A stretch of 64,000 nucleotides of DNA. Source: Mesorhizobium caraganae (GTDB lineage: Bacteria > Pseudomonadota > Alphaproteobacteria > Rhizobiales > Rhizobiaceae). The DNA lies in the NCBI RefSeq assembly GCF_016836705.1, contig NZ_JAFCGY010000023.1, positions 1 through 64,000 of the forward strand, given 5' to 3'. Positions 51,932 through 59,091 of the stretch are shown here, piece after piece (position 1 is the stretch's first letter; each line of letters starts with the position of its first letter). The notes below the pieces were generated by a model that worked only from the letters and a program-made list of their open reading frames with translations, was not told the origin of the DNA and searched no databases. Both the position numbers and the translations under genes were made by a program.

Positions 51932-52513
51932 TTAATAGAGCGGTTCCTCGTACAACGTCTTGTCGCCGTCCATCAGCGCCTTGATCTGCGCCTCGCCATT
52001 GGCGGCGAGCGCGATGCGCACCCCGAATGGCCGCACTCGCATGTCGTTCTGAATAGCGATGCCCTGTCCCTCAGGCAGGTAGAAACGGTCGATGCCATAT
52101 TGCGGTGCGATTGTGGATTCGGGATCAAGCGTCCAGCCCGGCGCGACCTGGCCGACGATATCGGCTTCGTCGGCGGCCGGCGGCGTCGGCGCCTTGCCGA
52201 ACCAGGCAGTGGTCGCATGCCAATAGCCGTCGGCGCCCGGCTTCAGCCGGACCACGATCGGCGTGTTCTCGGTGCTGAGCTGTCCGACCGGAATGTTGGC
52301 GATCAGCTTCACCGGCAGGCGCGATATCTCGTAGCCGAGTATAATATAGTCACCGCGCAACAGGTCGCGCGGATCGACCGGCTCGATCTTCAGCAAGACC
52401 TCCTTGCCCTTGCGCAGGATCGCGGCCCGGCCGGCGATTATCCAGCTCAGGAAGCCGATCTGCGCCAGCGCCAAGATCAGCGCCGAGATGACAAGTTTCT
52501 TTCCCGACATCAT
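51932..52513 (-). CDS. GDYXXLXY domain membrane-anchored protein
   Basis: An N-terminal membrane helix (LVISALILALAQIGFLSWII) is followed by a soluble domain containing RGDYIILGYEISRLP, the motif after which the GDYXXLXY family is named. The 193-residue protein is probably exported but anchored. Its start overlaps the stop of the DUF2157 gene (ATGA-type overlap at 52510-52513), a pairing widely conserved in bacteria. The function of the pair is unknown. Confidence 0.88.
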   Translation of the reverse strand: MMSGKKLVISALILALAQIGFLSWIIAGRAAILRKGKEVLLKIEPVDPRDLLRGDYIILGYEISRLPVKLIANIPVGQLSTENTPIVVRLKPGADGYWHATTAWFGKAPTPPAADEADIVGQVAPGWTLDPESTIAPQYGIDRFYLPEGQGIAIQNDMRVRPFGVRIALAANGEAQIKALMDGDKTLYEEPLY

Positions 52514-53622
52514 GCTGCCGCTCCTTCCGGGGCCTTCATGCGTTTTTCCACGCGGATGATGACGAGGGCCAGGATGCCGAACAGCGCCGCTGCGGCCAGG
52601 AAGAAGCCGGCCGTGTCGAGCATCGACTGCAGTGTCACCACGTAGATGACGGCGAGTTCGAAGGCAAAGCCGGCATAGGCGACCCAGCGCAGCCCCCTGC
52701 TCTCGCGCCCGCCCAGCATGACCGCCGCGGCAATACCGGCCAGCGCCACGACCGAGGCGATAGCAAAGCCGCCGTTGAAGGTGCTGTGATCGCCAAGCTC
52801 GAACTGAATCATTGCCAAGCCTGTCAGAAAGCCGATCAAGGCATGCAATGGCAGCCGCCCGCCGAGCTGCAGAACCCGGTCGACCGGCTCAGCGGCGAAG
52901 ATTGCCACGGCAAACAGCAACACCGACACCACGACCAGCGGGATGGCCAGCAGAAGCGTGTTGTGGTCCGTGCCGCGCACCGCGATATAGAAGATGACCG
53001 AGAGAATAATCAGATGCCGGGCCGGCTGGCTGCGCGTCCAGAACGAGACGACAAAAAGCACCGGCGCCATGATGACGAAGAAATTCAGGAATTCGGTGCG
53101 GTTGTAGAAGTCGAACTCGCGCACGAACAGCCAGGCCACGGATATGCCGACGGCAGCGACGGTCAGCGGGTTCGAGCGCAACGCCACCGCGGCAAGTGCT
53201 GTGCCGATGCCCCAGGTGACAATGGCCGAGGCCTCGTCGCCCGTGAGATGGTACATCTGGCCGATCAGCGCGATCGATCCACCGAACGCCGCTGCAGCCA
53301 CAATCCACAGGGCCTCGCCGATCGCCGCATGGTCGCGCGTCTTTAGCACCGCGCCGCCGACATAGCCGGCGAGAATGACGGCAAACAGTGCTGCGACGCG
53401 CACCAGCCGCGGGATGGCCTCCCAGTTGGCGGCAACGAAGAGCAGGATCGCGGCGCCGAACAACAGCGCCGCCATCATTGCCAATATGGTGCCGAAGCTC
53501 AGCGATTTGCGTTCGTTTGCGTCGATGTCGCGCGTCAGCGCATCGGCCGTCTTCGCGTCGATCAGGCCGGCCTGCAGCCAACGCCCGATATCCGTCCTCA
53601 CCCGTGACGAATAGCTCGCCAT
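52510..53622 (-). CDS. DUF2157 domain membrane protein
   Basis: The 370-residue protein has a cytoplasmic N-terminal region (RWLQAGLIDAKTADALTRDI) and about ten to twelve membrane helices, matching DUF2157. In other genomes such proteins are encoded with GDYXXLXY partners, as here, where the genes overlap by four bases and must be translationally coupled. No catalytic motif is evident. Confidence 0.85.
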   Translation of the reverse strand: MASYSSRVRTDIGRWLQAGLIDAKTADALTRDIDANERKSLSFGTILAMMAALLFGAAILLFVAANWEAIPRLVRVAALFAVILAGYVGGAVLKTRDHAAIGEALWIVAAAAFGGSIALIGQMYHLTGDEASAIVTWGIGTALAAVALRSNPLTVAAVGISVAWLFVREFDFYNRTEFLNFFVIMAPVLFVVSFWTRSQPARHLIILSVIFYIAVRGTDHNTLLLAIPLVVVSVLLFAVAIFAAEPVDRVLQLGGRLPLHALIGFLTGLAMIQFELGDHSTFNGGFAIASVVALAGIAAAVMLGGRESRGLRWVAYAGFAFELAVIYVVTLQSMLDTAGFFLAAAALFGILALVIIRVEKRMKAPEGAAA

Positions 53623-53858
53623 GCCGCGTCTCCCCCAGTTTGGTCTTTCCTAAAAACCGATCGGGTCAAATTATTGACGCTACGGCATTTTCCGATTCGG
53701 GTTTCTTTATGTCGAAGCCGTGAACGGGCGTTAATGTTGCATTGCACAATTTGCATTGCTGCCATGCGTCAATGGCACTTTTAAATCGATATAGGTCCAC
53801 CTATTTTCTGTTCGTACACAAACGGAATGATCCGAAGAAAGACGAAACGAGTACTACC

Positions 53859-53999
53859 ATGAACCTGATCCGCAACTACCGCAACTGGCGCCGCTACCGG
53901 GACACCGTCTCCGAGCTGAGCCGCCTGTCGAACCGTGAACTGACCGACCTCGGCATCAGCCGCAGCGACATCCACTACGTCGCCCGCAAGGCGGTCTAA
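53859..53999 (+). CDS. DUF1127 small Arg-rich protein, first copy
   Basis: The 46-residue product MNLIRNYRNWRRYRDTVSEL...LSNRELTDLGISRSDI is a short DUF1127 protein. Such proteins bind RNA in several Alphaproteobacteria and take part in RNA turnover and stress responses; the DUF1127 protein CcaF1 of Rhodobacter sphaeroides is encoded directly upstream of the CcsR small RNAs. The same order is seen here. A possible RpoH-like promoter (CTTTTA at 53778, CCTATT at 53800) precedes it, but the match is weak. The start lies in the sequence ACTACC-ATG without a strong ribosome binding site. Confidence 0.85.
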   Translation: MNLIRNYRNWRRYRDTVSELSRLSNRELTDLGISRSDIHYVARKAV

Positions 54000-54004
54000 T
54001 CCGC

Positions 54005-54026
54005 TTCGGATCGCAAATGATCCGAA
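54005..54026 (+). promoter_or_regulatory. Inverted repeat between the two DUF1127 genes
   Basis: A perfect 8-bp dyad TTCGGATC / GATCCGAA with a 6-base loop lies six bases after the first stop. TGATCCGAA also occurs before the first gene (53827-53835). It may act as a processing or attenuating hairpin within the DUF1127 transcript. Confidence 0.5.
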
Positions 54027-54050
54027 CCAGTTTTGAAAAAGAGAACGACA

Positions 54051-54194
54051 ATGAACCTGATCCGCAACTACCGTAACTGGCGCGTTTATCGCGACACCGT
54101 TACCGAGCTGGGTCGCCTTTCGAACCGCCAGCTCCATGATCTCGGCATCGTCCGCGACGAGATCAAGATCATCGCCCGCAAGGCGACCATCTAA
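54051..54194 (+). CDS. DUF1127 small Arg-rich protein, second copy
   Basis: The 47-residue product shares MNLIRNYRNWR, YRDTV, LGRLSNRQLHDLGI and IARKA with the first copy and is clearly a tandem duplicate. GAGAACGACA precedes the ATG. It lies immediately upstream of the small-RNA hairpin array, the position of the CcaF1-type DUF1127 gene in other species. Divergence in the second half (VRDEIKI versus SRSDIHY) suggests the copies are old enough to differ in function. Confidence 0.85.
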   Translation: MNLIRNYRNWRVYRDTVTELGRLSNRQLHDLGIVRDEIKIIARKATI

Positions 54195-54200
54195 CGGCAA

Positions 54201-54321
54201 AGATTTCGCCAGGGTCGACCTCCTCCCCGACCCTGACGGATACGGCCAACCCTTACCTCCTCCCAAGGGTTGACCACCAAAACGGCGCCCGCCGCACCTC
54301 CTCCCGCGGCGGGCGTTGTTT
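54201..54321 (+). ncRNA. Cuckoo/CcsR-type small RNA, unit 1
   Basis: Three successive perfect hairpins each display ACCTCCTCCC as the loop: CAGGGTCG/CGACCCTG (54210-54235), CAACCCTT/AAGGGTTG (54247-54272) and CGCCCGCCGC/GCGGCGGGCG (54286-54315). The third is followed by TTGTTT and is a terminator. The CCUCCUCCC loop motif, repeated and downstream of a DUF1127 gene, is the defining feature of CcsR ('cuckoo') RNAs of Alphaproteobacteria. Their loops mimic the 16S anti-Shine-Dalgarno sequence. The stems differ in sequence while the loops are identical, so the loops are under selection. The 5' end is not determined; processing from the DUF1127 mRNA is likely. Confidence 0.88.
54286..54321 (+). 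terminator. Terminator of small-RNA unit 1
   Basis: A perfect 10-bp GC-rich stem with loop ACCTCCTCCC followed by TTGTTT. It doubles as the third motif-bearing hairpin of the unit. Confidence 0.8.
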
Positions 54322-54379
54322 CCAAAGCGAACGTAGTTCGTCTTACCAGGGTTTCGCCCCCTTCATCCGGCGAAAGGAA

Positions 54380-54498
54380 TTTCGTCAAAGCCGACCTCCT
54401 CCCCGGCGATGACGAATACGGCCGATCCCCACCTCCTCCCGAGGATCGGCCCCCAAAACGACACCCGCCGGATCCTCCCCCGGCGGGTGTTGTTGTTT
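54380..54498 (+). ncRNA. Cuckoo/CcsR-type small RNA, unit 2
   Basis: This is a divergent repeat of unit 1 with the same plan. Hairpin CGTCA-aa-GCCG / CGGC-ga-TGACG (54383-54414) and hairpin GGCCGATCC / GGATCGGCC (54420-54451) both expose ACCTCCTCCC. A terminator stem ACACCCGCCGG / CCGGCGGGTGT (54461-54490) carries the shortened loop ATCCTCCC. Spacers are conserved between units (GACGRATACGGCC and CCAAAACG), which shows tandem duplication. 58 bases separate the two units. Co-transcription with the DUF1127 genes or a separate promoter cannot be decided from sequence. Confidence 0.87.
54461..54498 (+). terminator. Terminator of small-RNA unit 2
   Basis: A perfect 11-bp stem ACACCCGCCGG / CCGGCGGGTGT with an 8-base loop, followed by TGTTGTTT. 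It is the end of the DUF1127-small RNA locus and converges on the LysR gene. Confidence 0.82.
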
Positions 54499-54536
54499 CT
54501 GGGGCAGGCTTTCAGCTGAGCAAGCAGTCGACCAAG

Positions 54537-54576
54537 GCGCTTATGCCGCCATCAAAGCGCTTATGCCGCCATCAAA
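54537..54576. repeat. 20-bp tandem duplication at the end of lysR
   Basis: GCGCTTATGCCGCCATCAAA occurs twice in direct, adjacent, identical copies. The stop codon of the LysR gene lies in the right-hand copy, so the left copy is a recent duplicate outside the gene. Confidence 0.9.
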
Positions 54577-55472
54577 GCATCGTCGCGGACGGACTGGACA
54601 AGAAAGTCGAGCACCGTCGTCACCCGCAGCGGCATGTTCTTGCGGGATGGATAAACGACATTAATCGGCAGCCGCGTCGGCGGAAAATCCGGCATCATCT
54701 TGACCAGCCTGCCTGCTTCGATGTCCGGCCCGGCCAGGATATGGGACAGCACCGCAAGCCCGGCCCCGGCCAGTGTTGCCCGATGAGCCGCCATTGAATT
54801 GCTGGCGACCAGGCGAGGTTCAACCCGCAGAACAACATCGTCCACCCCGTCGGAGAACGACCATGACCGCCCATCGCCGGCACGGCTGTAACAAATGCAG
54901 CGGTGATCCCTGATGTCTTGCGGCGCTTGCGGCATATCCCGTCCCTCGAGATAGCATGGCGAGGCCACGAGAAAGGCAGTCGTCCAGCCGATCCGGCGGC
55001 AGATCAGGCTGCTGTCACTGACCGGCCCGAGGCGTACCTCGAGATCGATGGCATCGGCGACCAGATCCGAGGCTTCCTCCCGCAGGATCAGTTCGATGGC
55101 AAGGGACGGATGATCGTCCAGAAGCCTTGCGAGGCGGTCGCTAATGGAGAGCCCGAGCGGCGCCGGCAAGCTGAGCCGCACTTTTCCAGACACGGTTGCA
55201 CCATCAGTGCCACCCGCTTCGCTCAACGCTTCGACCGCTTCCACCACGCGCAGCGCCATCGGCAGCATCTGTTCACCCTCGGCCGTCAGGGCAAGCGCGC
55301 TCGTGGTGCGATGCAGAAGGCGCGTCTTCAGATGCGCTTCCAGCGCGGAGACCTGCCGGGATACCGCCGGCTGCGTCAAATTGAGGTCGATCGCGGCCGC
55401 GGAGAAGGACCTTGTCTGCGCCACCCGCAGGAACGTTCGCAATGCCGATACGACGTCCATCCTTACCCTCAT
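54561..55472 (-). CDS. LysR-family transcriptional regulator
   Basis: The 303-residue regulator has the helix-turn-helix FLRVAQTRSFSAAAIDLNLT, then QPAVSRQVSALEAHL, and a LysR substrate-binding domain with a CrgA-like layout. It is divergent from the CMD-SDR-cupin operon (start 55595), and the 122 bases between the two starts also hold two Rrf2-type boxes, so that operon may answer to both regulators. The effector is unknown. Confidence 0.92.
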   Translation of the reverse strand: MRVRMDVVSALRTFLRVAQTRSFSAAAIDLNLTQPAVSRQVSALEAHLKTRLLHRTTSALALTAEGEQMLPMALRVVEAVEALSEAGGTDGATVSGKVRLSLPAPLGLSISDRLARLLDDHPSLAIELILREEASDLVADAIDLEVRLGPVSDSSLICRRIGWTTAFLVASPCYLEGRDMPQAPQDIRDHRCICYSRAGDGRSWSFSDGVDDVVLRVEPRLVASNSMAAHRATLAGAGLAVLSHILAGPDIEAGRLVKMMPDFPPTRLPINVVYPSRKNMPLRVTTVLDFLVQSVRDDALMAA

Positions 55473-55537
55473 TACCTTTCGACATATGCCTTATGTCCGC
55501 ATCCTAGGCGGCAGGCGCTTTACTGTCCAGCTATTAT

Positions 55538-55571
55538 GGATATTAATTGTCCTTAAGGATACAAAATATCC
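55538..55571. promoter_or_regulatory. Two adjacent GGATA-N5-TATCC-type boxes before the CMD operon
   Basis: The right box, TTAAGGATACAAAATATCC (55553-55571), is identical at 17 of 19 positions to the sequence upstream of the rrf2 gene (58963-58981). The left box, GGATATTAATTGTCC (55538-55552), is an imperfect version. The boxes end 23 bases before the start codon of the first gene, in the core promoter, so repression is the likely mode. Confidence 0.65.
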
Positions 55572-55594
55572 TCAAATCGTCAAAAGGACTAGCC

Positions 55595-56074
55595 ATGACA
55601 CAGCGCCTGAACGCCGCCCAACAATCGCCCGAGCTGTTCAAGAAGCTTTCCGACCTCAGCATGGCCGAGGCGCACGGCGCCATCGAGGAAAAGATCCGCG
55701 ATCTCGTCCATATCAGGGCTTCGCAGATCAATGGCTGCGCCTTCTGTCTCGACATGCATGTCAAGGAAGCAAAGATCCACGGCGAGAGCGAGCTGCGGCT
55801 CTACCATGTCGCCGTCTGGCGGGAATCGACCCTGTTCATTCCGCGGGAGCGTGCCGCTCTTGCCTGGACGGAAGCCGTCACGAAACTCCCCGAAGGCGGC
55901 ATTCCCGACGAGCTCTACGAGCGTGTGCGCGGTCAGCTTTCGGAAAAGGAAATCTCCGACCTGACCTTGTCGATCATGACCATCAATGCCTGGAACCGCC
56001 TCAACGTCGCCTTCAAGACTGTGCCCGGTTCGGCGGACAAGCTCTACGGGCTCGGCAAGGCCGGCCTGAACTGA
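55595..56074 (+). CDS. Carboxymuconolactone decarboxylase family protein (AhpD-like)
   Basis: The 159-residue protein contains the CMD-family motif HIRASQINGCAFCLDMHVKE, with the redox Cys pair CAFC and nearby His of AhpD-like alkylhydroperoxidases, and ISDLTLSIMTINAWNRLNVA. It probably reduces peroxides or acts as a thiol redox protein. AAAGGACTAGCC precedes the ATG at 55595. It is the first gene of an operon with an SDR and a cupin protein and carries Rrf2-type boxes in its promoter. Confidence 0.9.
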   Translation: MTQRLNAAQQSPELFKKLSDLSMAEAHGAIEEKIRDLVHIRASQINGCAFCLDMHVKEAKIHGESELRLYHVAVWRESTLFIPRERAALAWTEAVTKLPEGGIPDELYERVRGQLSEKEISDLTLSIMTINAWNRLNVAFKTVPGSADKLYGLGKAGLN

Positions 56075-56132
56075 CCCTTCCCCAACCATCAATCGATGCG
56101 GCGTGACAGCGCGGCCGCAAACGGAGAGCATC

Positions 56133-56885
56133 ATGAAAATCGTCATCATCGGCGGCACCGGCCTCATCGGCACCAAAACCACCGAACGCTTGCGCAAGCA
56201 GGGCCACGAAGTGATCGCAGCCGCGCCGAACACCGGCGTCAACACCATCACCGGCGAAGGGCTGAAGGAGGCGCTTGCTGGCGCGGAGGTGGTCATAGAT
56301 CTCGCCAACTCGCCGTCCTTCGAGGACAAGGCCGCGATGGAATTCTTCGAGATTTCGGGCCGCAACCTGCTGGCGGCGGGCAAGGCTGCCGGGGTCAAGC
56401 ACCATATCGCGCTCTCGGTTGTCGGGACCGAACGCCTGCAGGATGCCGGCTATTTCCGCGCGAAACTCGCCCAGGAAAAGCTGATCAAGGCTTCGGGCAT
56501 CCCCTACACCATCGTTCATTCCACGCAGTTCATGGAATTCCTGCCCGCCATCGCCAAATCCGGCGCGGTCGGCGAGGCCGTGCACCTGTCGCCGGCCTAT
56601 GTGCAGCCCATCGCATCCGACGACGTCGCCGATGCCATGGCCAACGTCGCGCTCGCCGCGCCGATCAACGGCACGATCGAGATTTCCGGCCCTGAGCGTG
56701 TGCGCATGAGCGAGCTCGTCGCCCGTTACCTCAAGGCTTCCGGCGATCCCCGCAAGGTCGTGACCGATCCGGAGGCGCTCTATTTCGGCGCCAGGCTGAA
56801 CGACAATTCGCTCGTCTCCGACAACGATCCCCGCCTTGGCCACATCAGCTTCGAGCAGTGGTTCGCCACTTCAGCGCGGAAATGA
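56133..56885 (+). CDS. NmrA/NAD(P)-binding atypical SDR
   Basis: The 250-residue protein has an N-terminal Rossmann motif IVIIGGTGLIGTKTTERLRK and the extended or atypical SDR pattern with VKHHIALSVVGTERLQDAGY, YFRAKLAQEKLIKASGIPYT and IVHSTQFMEF. NmrA-like proteins sense or reduce using NAD(P)H; the canonical YxxxK is modified (YFRAK), so catalysis is plausible but not certain. It lies 58 bases after the CMD gene in the same operon. Confidence 0.88.
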   Translation: MKIVIIGGTGLIGTKTTERLRKQGHEVIAAAPNTGVNTITGEGLKEALAGAEVVIDLANSPSFEDKAAMEFFEISGRNLLAAGKAAGVKHHIALSVVGTERLQDAGYFRAKLAQEKLIKASGIPYTIVHSTQFMEFLPAIAKSGAVGEAVHLSPAYVQPIASDDVADAMANVALAAPINGTIEISGPERVRMSELVARYLKASGDPRKVVTDPEALYFGARLNDNSLVSDNDPRLGHISFEQWFATSARK

Positions 56886-56947
56886 CCGTCAGGCTGCGCC
56901 TCAGCCCAGGCGCAGCGTATTGCCGACACAAGAAAAGGAATTTCGAA

Positions 56948-57373
56948 ATGATCAAGTCCATCGCCGCAGCCGTCATCGTGACGGCAGCCCTGGCCAACCC
57001 GGCCGGAGCCAAGGATGCTCACGCCGGCGGAAAGGCCGCCAAAGTCACGCTTGTCTATGAACATGAACTGCCGAATGTGCCAGGCAAGAGCATCAAGGGC
57101 ATCCTGGTTGAATATGGTCCCGGTGGCGTCTCCGAGGCGCACACCCATCCGAGCTCGGCCTTCATCTACGCGACGGTTCTGGAAGGCTCCATCCGCAGCC
57201 AGGTCAATGACGATCCGGCTAAGGTCTACAAGGCCGGCGAGAGCTTTTCGGAGATGCCGGGCGACCGCCACAGCGTGAGCGAGAACGGCAGCAAGACCAA
57301 GCCCGCAAAACTGCTGGCCGTCTTCGTGGTCGATACCGCCCAGAAAGAATTGACCTATCCGGTCACGAAGTAG
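56948..57373 (+). CDS. Exported cupin-domain protein
   Basis: A signal peptide (MIKSIAAAVIVTAALANPAG, then AKDA) precedes a single small cupin barrel: EAHTHPSSAFIYATVLEG supplies the metal-binding His residues of motif 1, and EMPGDRHSVSENG those of motif 2. The 141-residue protein is probably periplasmic and metal-bound. It ends the CMD-SDR-cupin operon and is followed by a hairpin. A role in handling oxidised or reactive compounds together with the other two proteins is inferred from context. Confidence 0.85.
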   Translation: MIKSIAAAVIVTAALANPAGAKDAHAGGKAAKVTLVYEHELPNVPGKSIKGILVEYGPGGVSEAHTHPSSAFIYATVLEGSIRSQVNDDPAKVYKAGESFSEMPGDRHSVSENGSKTKPAKLLAVFVVDTAQKELTYPVTK

Positions 57374-57380
57374 GCCGAAA

Positions 57381-57409
57381 GGGCCGGACGCCCTTCCGGC
57401 GTCCGGCCC
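57381..57409 (+). terminator. Hairpin after the cupin gene
   Basis: A perfect 12-bp stem GGGCCGGACGCC / GGCGTCCGGCCC with loop CTTCC starts seven bases after the stop codon. The following T tract is poor (TGCCTGTGAGCTTT), so it may be a weak terminator allowing some read-through into the MscS gene. Confidence 0.6.
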
Positions 57410-57439
57410 TGCCTGTGAGCTTTATCCTGTCGGGGACCC

Positions 57440-58456
57440 ATGTTCGACAATCATCATTCCGTTGCCCTGGTCTTGATCAATCTGCTGGGGCTTGCCGGCA
57501 TTGTCGTCTGGTATTTCCAGGGCCGTGGGCGCTCGATGGCACGCCTGATCGTCCAGATCCTGTTCTTCGCCAGCATGACTGCAGTGCTCTGGCTCAGCGG
57601 AATCCTGCCGCATTGGGTGGCTGAGACCGATCTTCAGGGCGCGTATCTGGCAAAGTCGGCGCGCATCCTCTGGTGGATACACCTTGCCTGGACGCTTGTC
57701 GGCTTTGTGCGCCTCTATATCGTCGTGGAACATCGGCCGCGAGAAGCGCGCCTGCTCCAGGAACTGGTCGTCGCTATCATCTATCTCGGCGTGGCGCTGT
57801 CGATAACGGGTTTCGTCTTCGGCGTTCCCGTCGCAACGCTGGCGGCAACGTCGGGCGTGGTTGCCATCATTGTCGGGCTTGCGCTGCAGAACACGCTTGG
57901 CGACGTCTTTTCCGGCATCGCGCTGACGCTGGGCCGACCCTATACGCTCGGCGACTGGATCATGCTGAGCGACGGCACGGAAGGACGCATCGTCGAAACA
58001 ACCTGGCGCTCCACGCATCTGCTTACCGGTGCGTCCAACATTGTCATCCTGCCCAACAGCGTGTTGGCGAAGGTCAGCCTGACCAATCTCAGCCGTCCCG
58101 ACGAGAGACAGCTGATCAGCGTGAACGTGCGGATCGCCAGGACACAGGCGCCGCATGTCATCGAGGGAGCTATGCGCGAGGCCCTCGGAAACTGCGAGCG
58201 GATCGTCAAGGACCCGGCACCGCTTGTCGCGCTCAAGGACATCGACGCGGTGGCAATCGGGGTGGACCTGTTCTTTTGCGTGGCCGGTCCGGCCGACCGG
58301 TTGCTTGCGAGGAATGAGGTGATCGACTCTGTCCATCGCCATTGCGAGGCGAATGGTCTTTCCCTGGCTATGCGGCCGCAGAGCTATGCCATCCTGCTGC
58401 CGGCGACGGGAGACCAGCCGCAAGCGACGGTCATGCGCTTAGCCGGCGCGCTCTAG
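57440..58456 (+). CDS. MscS-family mechanosensitive ion channel protein
   Basis: The 338-residue protein has four membrane helices and then the MscS pore and beta domain: ATSGVVAIIVGLALQNTLGD followed by VFSGIALTL, then YTLGDWIMLSDGTEGRIVET and VILPNSVLAKVSLTNLSRP. It would release solutes on hypo-osmotic shock. The last 18 bases overlap the 3' end of the convergent rrf2 gene. It starts 67 bases after the cupin gene, beyond a hairpin. Confidence 0.9.
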   Translation: MFDNHHSVALVLINLLGLAGIVVWYFQGRGRSMARLIVQILFFASMTAVLWLSGILPHWVAETDLQGAYLAKSARILWWIHLAWTLVGFVRLYIVVEHRPREARLLQELVVAIIYLGVALSITGFVFGVPVATLAATSGVVAIIVGLALQNTLGDVFSGIALTLGRPYTLGDWIMLSDGTEGRIVETTWRSTHLLTGASNIVILPNSVLAKVSLTNLSRPDERQLISVNVRIARTQAPHVIEGAMREALGNCERIVKDPAPLVALKDIDAVAIGVDLFFCVAGPADRLLARNEVIDSVHRHCEANGLSLAMRPQSYAILLPATGDQPQATVMRLAGAL

Positions 58457-58930
58457 CACCCATTCGAAGCTGCTCTTCCAAAGCTCCGCCGGAATCTCCT
58501 GCGCCAGCGCTTCGGTGAGATCGGAAAGCCTGACGCTGCGCAGTTTTGCCCGCCAGGCCTCGTCGGCTTCCCACATAATGCGAGACACCGCGCAGGGACC
58601 GCTTTCGCAATAGCCCTGCGGACGGCAAGGATTGTTTTCGCGGATGTTGGTGCACACAAACGTCCGCGACTTGCCCTCCACCGCTTCAACGATCTCGAGG
58701 AAGGTCAACTCGGCCGGCGGCCGCGCCAGCCGGTATCCGCCTGACGGACCGAGCGTGGTATCCACCAGGCCGGCCTGCGACAGGCTTTGCAGCGCCTTGG
58801 AAAGATACTCCTTGGGAAGGCCGTGGAATTCGGCGAGCGCTTTTGTCGAGAGATAACGCCCGGCAGGCAGGCCTGCGAGAATGGCGCAGCAGTGCAGCGC
58901 CCATTCGACTTGGCTTTTCAGGATCATCAA
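58439..58930 (-). CDS. Rrf2-family transcriptional regulator with a four-Cys cluster motif
   Basis: The 163-residue protein has the Rrf2 winged helix (SQVEWALHCCAILAGLPAGR, HGLPKEYLSKALQSLSQAGL, GPSGGYRLARPPAELT) and a C-x8-C-x5-C-x4-C segment from VCTNIRENNPC to GPC. The first three Cys correspond to the Fe-S ligands of RirA, NsrR and IscR. It probably senses redox, iron or nitric oxide through a cluster. A 19-bp palindrome upstream of its start recurs before the CMD operon, so autoregulation and control of that operon are likely. Confidence 0.92.
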   Translation of the reverse strand: MMILKSQVEWALHCCAILAGLPAGRYLSTKALAEFHGLPKEYLSKALQSLSQAGLVDTTLGPSGGYRLARPPAELTFLEIVEAVEGKSRTFVCTNIRENNPCRPQGYCESGPCAVSRIMWEADEAWRAKLRSVRLSDLTEALAQEIPAELWKSSFEWVLERAG

Positions 58931-58962
58931 TGGATTCCGGGTCGATACCGATCAAGCTTATA

Positions 58963-58981
58963 TTAAGGATATGAAATATCC
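58963..58981. promoter_or_regulatory. Candidate Rrf2 operator upstream of rrf2
   Basis: TTAAGGATATGAAATATCC contains the perfect dyad GGATAT-GAA-ATATCC, 33 bases upstream of the rrf2 start. It matches the box before the CMD operon at 17 of 19 positions. Rrf2 regulators usually bind palindromes of this size and often control themselves. Confidence 0.7.
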
Positions 58982-59091
58982 CTATTTTCCTGCTGTGTAA
59001 ACAGACAGCCGGCGCAGTACGAGGGACAGCAACGGCCCACGCTCGCAACGGCCAATTGCCAACAGCGCGCCAAGCGATTATTCCGGCGTTC

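Noticed and set aside
54201..54498. The hairpin array as a CRISPR or a simple terminator series
   Set aside because: The repeated part is only the 10-base loop, spacers are conserved rather than variable, and there are no cas genes. Only two of the six hairpins have T tracts, so most are not terminators.
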